Positions 45,680-50,195 of a stretch of 50,195 nucleotides of DNA are shown piece after piece. Source of the DNA: Oscillospiraceae bacterium (GTDB taxonomy: Bacteria > Bacillota > Clostridia > Oscillospirales > Oscillospiraceae); the NCBI GenBank assembly GCA_017429325.1, contig JAFRPC010000038.1, positions 1 through 50,195 of the forward strand. Reading direction: 5' to 3'. Each line of letters begins with the position of its first letter. Position 1 is the first letter of the stretch. Position numbers and translations under genes: made by a program. The notes beneath the pieces are model-generated. The model was not told the origin of the DNA. It worked only from the letters and a program-made list of their open reading frames with translations, and did no database searches.

Positions 45680-45770
45680 GGGCCGATGTGGGCATCGGCC
45701 CCTACGAGCGGTCGAAGCGATAGGGCCGATGTGGGCATACTTCGTGACTCTGCGAGTTCGGCCCCTGCAG
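45679..45770. repeat. Two copies of a GGGCCGATGTGGGCAT repeat
   Basis: Unit 1 (45679-45706) contains GGGCCGAT...ATCGGCCC and ends CCTACG; unit 2 begins GGGCCGATGTGGGCAT at 45723 and closes with TTCGGCCCCTGCAG at 45757-45770. Both can form stem-loops. They fill the gap between the VanZ-like and ABC genes and look like dispersed repeats with an internal duplication. Confidence 0.75.
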
Positions 45771-45820
45771 AACGAATCAAGAAAGAGAAATTGTAAGTTA
45801 AATAGAAAGGGCGTGATCTC

Positions 45821-47659
45821 ATGCGAGGTCCCGGCGGTCTCGGTCCCCGCGGCTTCCTCACCGACGAGGAAAAACAAAACAAGCCTGTCGTCACCAAGGG
45901 TCTGCTGCTCCGTATTCTCTCCTATCTGAAGCCCTACTGGCCCCAGTTCCTCCTGGTCTTCCTGGCGATATTGCTCTCCGCCACGGTGGGCCTGCTGCCC
46001 TCCATCATCACGGGCCGCATCGTGGACGAGGCCCTGGTGGGCAAGAACATGAAGCTGCTGATCCAGCTTCTGCTGGCGGCCTTCGCCACCCTGACCATCT
46101 CCCAGGTCATCGGCGTGCTGGAGAGCTACATCAACGCCTGGATCTCCCAGCGCATCATCTTCGACATGAAGAACCAGATGTATGACCACCTTCAGCACAT
46201 GCCCCACGCCTTTTTCACCTCGGAGAAGCAGGGCGACATCATCACCCGCATGAACTCCGACATCTCCGGCGTCAGCTCCGTGATCTCCGGGACCCTGGCC
46301 TCCATCGTCAGCAACATCGCCACGGTGGTCACGTCCTTAGTGGCCCTGTTCACCATGAGCTGGCCTCTGGCCCTGGTGGGCATGGTGGTCATTCCCCTGC
46401 TGATCCTCCCCACCCGCAGCGTGGGCCAGACCCGGTGGAAGCTCCTGACCCAGAGCCAGGCCAAAAACGACGAGATGAACCAGATGATCAACGAGACCCT
46501 CTCCGTCAGCGGCTCGCTGCTGGTGAAGCTCTTCGCCCGGGAGGACCGGGAGTATGCCCGCTTTGTGGGCCTCAACGAGGAGGTCACGAAGCTCCACCTC
46601 AAGGAGCAGCGCTCCGGCAAATGGTTCGGCGTCGTCATGGGCATGTTCACCCAGCTTGGGCCTCTGCTGATCTACTTCGCCGGCGGCTGGCTCATCATCG
46701 CCAAGGGCGACACCGGCCTCACCGTGGGCACCATCACCGCCACGGTGGCCCTGATCAACCGGCTCTACCGGCCCGTCCAGAGCCTGCTGAATATCCAGGT
46801 GGACTTCACCCGCTCCCTGGCCCTCTTCACCCGCATCTTTGACTACTTCGATATGAAGAACCCCATTGTCTCCAAGGACAACGGCAGGAAGCCCGACATG
46901 AAGCACGCCGACATCCGCTACGAGCACGTGGTCTTCTCCTACGATGCGGAGAAGCCTCTGCTGACGGACATCGACTTCACGGTCCCTGCCGGGAAGATGT
47001 ACGCCATTGTGGGTCCCTCCGGCTCCGGCAAGTCCACCGTGGTCAACCTGATTCCCCGGCTCTATGACGTGCTGGGCGGCCGGGTCACGGTGGGCGGCGT
47101 GGATGTGCGGGACATGGACCTCAAATATCTGCGCTCCAACATCGGCGTCGTGACCCAGGAGAGCTACCTCTTCAACGGCACCATCCGGGAGAATCTGCTC
47201 TACGCCAAGCCCGACGCCACCGACGACGAGCTGGAGGAGGCCTGCAAGATCGCCAACATCCACGGCTACATCTCCAGCCAGCCCGAGGGCTATGAGACCA
47301 TCGTGGGCAACCGGGGCCTGAAGCTCTCCGGCGGCGAGAAGCAGCGGCTGTCCATCGCCCGGGTCATCCTGAAGGACCCGAAGATCCTGATCCTGGACGA
47401 GGCCACCTCCGCCCTGGATTCCATCTCGGAGAACGCCATTCAGGAGGCACTGGAGCACTTGATGGAGGACCGGACCTCCATCGTCATCGCCCACCGGCTG
47501 TCCACCATCCTGAAGGCGGACCGCATCTTAGTGGTGCAGGGCGGCGTCATCGCCGAGGCCGGAGACCACGAGAGCCTGCTGGCCAAGGGCGGCGTCTACC
47601 GGGAGCTCTACGAGACCCAGTTCCGGAAGATTCTGGAAATGGAAGGCAAGCAAGGCTGA
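45821..47659 (+). CDS. ABC exporter, MsbA/LmrA type
   Basis: 612 residues, with GAAAGGGCG upstream. The Gly/Pro N terminus (MRGPGGLGPRGFLTDEEK) is typical of Clostridia exporters. Six membrane helices (about 38-335) precede an ATPase with Walker A GPSGSGKST, signature LSGGEKQR, Walker B ILILDEATSALD and the switch His in AHRLS. It would work as a homodimer exporting a lipid, drug or peptide; the substrate cannot be read from the sequence. It is a single gene, convergent with the lipoprotein. Confidence 0.93.
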   Translation: MRGPGGLGPRGFLTDEEKQNKPVVTKGLLLRILSYLKPYWPQFLLVFLAILLSATVGLLPSIITGRIVDEALVGKNMKLLIQLLLAAFATLTISQVIGVLESYINAWISQRIIFDMKNQMYDHLQHMPHAFFTSEKQGDIITRMNSDISGVSSVISGTLASIVSNIATVVTSLVALFTMSWPLALVGMVVIPLLILPTRSVGQTRWKLLTQSQAKNDEMNQMINETLSVSGSLLVKLFAREDREYARFVGLNEEVTKLHLKEQRSGKWFGVVMGMFTQLGPLLIYFAGGWLIIAKGDTGLTVGTITATVALINRLYRPVQSLLNIQVDFTRSLALFTRIFDYFDMKNPIVSKDNGRKPDMKHADIRYEHVVFSYDAEKPLLTDIDFTVPAGKMYAIVGPSGSGKSTVVNLIPRLYDVLGGRVTVGGVDVRDMDLKYLRSNIGVVTQESYLFNGTIRENLLYAKPDATDDELEEACKIANIHGYISSQPEGYETIVGNRGLKLSGGEKQRLSIARVILKDPKILILDEATSALDSISENAIQEALEHLMEDRTSIVIAHRLSTILKADRILVVQGGVIAEAGDHESLLAKGGVYRELYETQFRKILEMEGKQG

Positions 47660-47701
47660 TAAGACCCAGGACTGACGCCAAATCGTCAGACCCGGGTCTT
47701 A
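47660..47701. terminator. Hairpin between convergent genes
   Basis: An 18-base stem (47660-47677 with 47684-47701, 16 pairs) starts directly at the ABC stop codon and lies 7 bases from the lipoprotein stop. T runs are short, so it may act as a bidirectional terminator or as an mRNA 3'-end stabiliser. Confidence 0.7.
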
Positions 47702-47707
47702 CTCAAC

Positions 47708-48394
47708 TCATGGCTGCCATGCGACGGGGAGCTCCTGCGTCTGCTTGCCGTCGAAGACCTTTGCCGTGCCCTTTGTCAAGCCGGTAAAGTCCACGCTGAT
47801 CTGCTCGCCCTGCGCGGTGTATTCGTATTCCACGGAGCGTCCCATTTCATTATTCCAAAACGCGACCTGAAAACTGCCTGAGGCGCCGTTGACGGTCAGT
47901 GCTCCGTCTTGGATTCCAATCTCTGCCGTACCGTCAGTATGGAACCGAATCTCCGCCAGATTTGCATCGGTGTCTGCGGAGACCCCAGACAGCTGGAATT
48001 TTACCTCTGCTCCCTGGGATAAAACGGTCCATTTGTCCAGCGTCCAGAGCAGCGAGGCCTCTCCCTCGCAGTACAGGCTCGCGGGCCAGGTCCTGAGGCA
48101 GGGCCGCTCGGTGGATGAGAATGTATAGGACGCACTATAAGGTACTGTAAACTCAAACCAGGCCGGGTCTCCCCCTTCTCCATGCATACGTCCCGCCTTC
48201 CCCGGAATGTTCCCGTAGAAGTCATTCGGCCCGCCGCAGTGTAGCGTCCCGCCGTCAGCGTCCGTCAAATCGCAAAGCATACCGACATTGAACACCACTT
48301 CATCCGGAATCGGCAGACCGCCCGCACTGTTCGACGCCCGACACCCCGCCAGGAACAGTATACATAAAACAATAATTATTTTCCGTATTTTCAT
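47708..48394 (-). CDS. Lipoprotein of unknown function
   Basis: 228 residues from ATG 48394, with AAAGGAGG upstream. A lipoprotein signal peptide (MKIRKIIIVLCILFLAGC) ends at the lipobox Cys18. The mature part is beta-rich, with two Cys in the N-terminal third (LCDLT, LHCGG) and several aromatic turns (YSASYTFSS). No family recognised. It is divergent from the PadR regulator and shares its operator-like palindrome. Confidence 0.85.
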   Translation of the reverse strand: MKIRKIIIVLCILFLAGCRASNSAGGLPIPDEVVFNVGMLCDLTDADGGTLHCGGPNDFYGNIPGKAGRMHGEGGDPAWFEFTVPYSASYTFSSTERPCLRTWPASLYCEGEASLLWTLDKWTVLSQGAEVKFQLSGVSADTDANLAEIRFHTDGTAEIGIQDGALTVNGASGSFQVAFWNNEMGRSVEYEYTAQGEQISVDFTGLTKGTAKVFDGKQTQELPVAWQP

Positions 48395-48416
48395 AATTAG
48401 CCTCCTTTACACTGAT

Positions 48417-48495
48417 AATATATCATAAAAAAGAATAAATGTCAATATATATCACACACATATATATTGACATTTTTTCTTTTTTATGTTATAAG
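48417..48495. promoter_or_regulatory. Divergent promoters sharing a PadR-type palindrome
   Basis: A 13-bp perfect inverted repeat, ATGTCAATATATA (48439-48451) and TATATATTGACAT (48461-48473), contains both -35 boxes. Plus strand: TTGACA (48467-48472), 17 bases, TATAAG (48490-48495), for padR. Minus strand: TTGACA (48440-48445), 17 bases, TATATT (48417-48422), for the lipoprotein gene. ATGT...ACAT palindromes are typical PadR operators. Binding would block both promoters at once. Confidence 0.88.
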
Positions 48496-48511
48496 ATTAA
48501 AGGTGATATTG

Positions 48512-48865
48512 ATGACAGATTCATTCGGCCAGGTCAACTTCCAGCGCGGCGTCGCTTCGGTGGTCGTTTTAAGCCTGTTAAAACAAGCAGACATGTACGG
48601 ATATCAGCTGGTCCAGGAGATGGAGCGGCAGTCTTTGGGTGCGCTTTCCATGCAGGAGGGCGCCCTCTATCCGGTCCTGTACAAGCTCCAGGACGCTGGC
48701 TATGTCAGCTCCGAGAAGGTCTTGGTGGGCAAGCGCATGACCCGGGTGTACTACCATCTGGAGCCGGAGGGCGAGCAGTATCTTTCCCGTCTGCTGGCAG
48801 ACTACCGGGCCGTGGTGGACGGCGTGCTGCGAATCGCGGAGGGAGTAGACCCATGGAAAAAATGA
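48512..48865 (+). CDS. PadR family transcriptional regulator
   Basis: 117 residues from ATG 48512, with AAAGGTGAT upstream. The winged helix-turn-helix has GVASVVVLSLLKQADMYGYQL and EGALYPVLYKLQDAGY, standard PadR features; a short C-terminal helix would dimerise. PadR proteins repress membrane or stress genes. It overlaps the next gene by 13 bases and probably regulates itself and the divergent lipoprotein. Confidence 0.95.
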   Translation: MTDSFGQVNFQRGVASVVVLSLLKQADMYGYQLVQEMERQSLGALSMQEGALYPVLYKLQDAGYVSSEKVLVGKRMTRVYYHLEPEGEQYLSRLLADYRAVVDGVLRIAEGVDPWKK

Positions 48866-49293
48866 CGAATCAAGCCGCCCGTCGCTATCTGCGGCAGGTC
48901 CGGCAGCTTCTCCCCTGCTCGCGTCGGGAGAAAAACGAGCTGACCTCCGCTCTCCGCCAAAGCTTAAGCGAATACCTCTCTGAGCATCCCAATGCGACGA
49001 GCGAGGCGATCCAGACCCACTTCGGCACGCCTGAGAGTGTGGCTGCTATGTGTATGGAAACCACCGAACTGCCGTCGCTTCTGAAGAGGATCCATATTCG
49101 GCGCCGGATCCTGACAATCATAGTGGCTGCTGTGATTGCGATCCTGCTCACCTGGGGCGGGTTCCTGCTGTATCTGTACACGCATGTGCAAAAAGACGCT
49201 TTGGGCGGATATGATATTCTGACGATCACTGACCTTGGTAATCAGAACGAGGAAACAGAATCCGGGTCAGTTTTAACAATTCCTGAAACATGA
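48853..49293 (+). CDS. Membrane protein with a HAAS-like N-terminal region, partner of PadR
   Basis: 146 residues from ATG 48853. Residues 1-80 form a helical cytoplasmic region (RYLRQVRQLLPCSRREKNEL, SEYLSEHPNATSEAIQTHFG) like the HAAS/DUF1700-type modules commonly encoded after PadR. One membrane helix lies at about 86-108, followed by a short acidic outer tail. Such proteins are thought to act with the regulator in envelope stress responses. Family match is by pattern only. Confidence 0.75.
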   Translation: MEKMTNQAARRYLRQVRQLLPCSRREKNELTSALRQSLSEYLSEHPNATSEAIQTHFGTPESVAAMCMETTELPSLLKRIHIRRRILTIIVAAVIAILLTWGGFLLYLYTHVQKDALGGYDILTITDLGNQNEETESGSVLTIPET

Positions 49294-49321
49294 ATTGCAG
49301 ACAAAAACGGAGGGCATCCTG

Positions 49322-49807
49322 ATGGTAAATCATTTCCGAAAGCTGATTGTCGCCTTAACACTTGTGCTTTTTGTATTTTCCTTGTTTTCCGTTTCTGTTA
49401 CCGCAATGAACGAAAAGGAAGCAACCATAGTTTCCCGCAGTATATTCACCTATTTGGACGGGAGCTATGATGAAATCATTATCATTCAGCTTCAAACCCC
49501 AAATAATCGTGCTGTAAAATCAGGACAGATTTCCAGAACCCACTATACAGATGACAATGAAGCTGTCTGGAAGGTCACATTGACCGGAACCTATACCTAT
49601 AACGGCGTGACCTCCTCCTGCATCAATGCGGTAACAAATGTGACATTTTATAAGCCAAACTGGGTCGTCGTTTCGGAGAACACCTCCCACAGCGGCAATA
49701 CGGCCTCGACCAACGTCGTGCTTGGGTACAATGTTTTGGGGACGGTCGTGCCCCTTGCCAACGTCAACCTCTCTCTGAGCTGCGACAAGGACGGCAATTT
49801 GAGCTGA
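49322..49807 (+). CDS. Secreted protein of unknown function
   Basis: 161 residues from ATG 49322, with GGAGGG 7 bases upstream. A signal peptide (about 1-28, VALTLVLFVFSLFSVSVTA) precedes a beta-rich domain with WKVTLTGTYTYNGVTSSC and YKPNWVVVSEN. It is probably the last gene of the padR unit (28 bases after the membrane gene). Codon use is noticeably A/T-richer than in the rest of the window, hinting at separate origin. No family recognised. Confidence 0.75.
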   Translation: MVNHFRKLIVALTLVLFVFSLFSVSVTAMNEKEATIVSRSIFTYLDGSYDEIIIIQLQTPNNRAVKSGQISRTHYTDDNEAVWKVTLTGTYTYNGVTSSCINAVTNVTFYKPNWVVVSENTSHSGNTASTNVVLGYNVLGTVVPLANVNLSLSCDKDGNLS

Positions 49808-49860
49808 CCGTCAGGCGTTTATCAGTTTTTGTCAGGGCTCCGTATGCCGGACAAGCAAGA

Positions 49861-50087
49861 GCCGTCCCTACAGGCGAAAAGTCCCGGTTTTGTCATTGCG
49901 AGCCAGTGCGAACACTGGCGCGGCAATCCGCATCCCCCGTCCCCTGTTGCCTGTTGCCCGTTGCCTGTTGCCTCAGCCGGGCGGGGGACGGCGGACGGCT
50001 GAGAGCCGTCCCTACAGGCGGAAACGTCCCGGTTTTGTCATTGCGAGCCAGTGCGAACACTGTCGCGGCAATCCGCGTCCCCCGTCC
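49861..50087. repeat. Direct repeat of about 83 bp, two copies
   Basis: Bases 49861-49942 and 50005-50087 are about 94% alike over 83 bases. Each starts GCCGTCCCTACAGGCG, holds GTCCCGGTTTTGTCATTGCG, AGCCAGTGCGAACACTG and GCGGCAATCCGC, and ends CCCCCGTCC. Between them lies a short GTTGCC microsatellite (about 49943-49973). The region 49808-50195 otherwise has no credible gene. Confidence 0.9.
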
Positions 50088-50114
50088 TCTGTAAAGGTGT
50101 CTGTCATCGAGACG

Positions 50115-50168
50115 GACCCCTCCACCGGCCTTGAGGCCGGTCCCCCTCCCCTGCAAGCAGGGGAGGTT
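50115..50168. repeat. Dispersed 54-bp palindromic repeat, copy 2
   Basis: Matches 32377-32430 at 53 of 54 bases, the difference being in the loop of the first stem (TTGAGG instead of TTGCGG). It lies about 28 bases from the second direct-repeat copy, in a gene-free stretch. Confidence 0.9.
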
Positions 50169-50195
50169 TTACGGGGGACGGCGGGGCGGGGAACG

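Noticed and set aside
49893..50156. Small frame over the repeats at the right end
   Set aside because: It is composed almost wholly of the direct repeat and the 54-bp element, with no ribosome site; not a credible gene.

Overview
The window is chromosomal DNA of a high-GC, endospore-forming member of the Clostridia. An Oscillospiraceae-type gut organism is likely: spoIVA and a sipL-like gene are present, the B. subtilis-like gmk-rpoZ-priA-def-fmt-rsmB-rlmN-prpC-pknB-rsgA string is kept, a T-box controls thrS, SLH-anchored surface proteins occur, and short palindromic repeats are scattered between genes. The genus cannot be fixed from the sequence alone.

Layout. (1) Positions 1-620 hold the 5' end of a 16S rRNA gene (minus strand), its leader and a consensus rRNA promoter. 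(2) Positions 685-8241 hold a complete F-type ATP synthase operon on the minus strand (atpZ-I-B-E-F-H-A-G-D-C). Its c subunit carries a two-carboxylate sodium-type ion site, and its a subunit has an insertion of about 115 residues. (3) Positions 8283-16581 form a cell-surface block on the minus strand: a repeat-rich SLH zinc carboxypeptidase, an ECF sigma factor, a membrane-anchored serpin in the position of an anti-sigma factor, and an SLH-CHAP protein. A palindromic ECF-type promoter precedes the sigma gene. (4) Positions 16633-21050 hold a DUF4317 protein, a divergent zinc-ribbon protein, and a T-box-controlled threonyl-tRNA synthetase without a TGS domain. (5) Positions 21153-26252 hold an ABC exporter whose promoter sits inside a 19-bp palindrome, then a sporulation unit (a 47-residue membrane protein, a sipL-like gene and spoIVA) behind a candidate sigma-E promoter.

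(6) Positions 26269-42830 form a long, tightly packed minus-strand housekeeping run. In transcription order it is cdaA-cdaR-DUF5685-DnaJ-like-membrane protein-yicC-remA-gmk-rpoZ-priA-def-fmt-rsmB-rlmN-prpC-pknB-rsgA. Many junctions are ATGA overlaps. coaBC (expected between rpoZ and priA) and rpe (expected after rsgA) are absent from their usual places. (7) Positions 42841-45125 hold a cysteine-desulfurase-like gene with its DUF3343 partner, and radC with its own promoter and terminator. (8) Positions 45242-49807 lie mostly on the plus strand: a VanZ-like protein, an ABC exporter, and a PadR regulator with a membrane protein and a secreted protein. The PadR unit is divergent from a lipoprotein gene across a shared operator-like palindrome. 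(9) Positions 49808-50195 contain only repeats.

The points most worth follow-up are the ECF sigma-serpin pair with its symmetrical promoter, the extra membrane segments in AtpB next to a sodium-type c ring, the small protein encoded ahead of sipL-spoIVA, and the palindromes that coincide with promoters.
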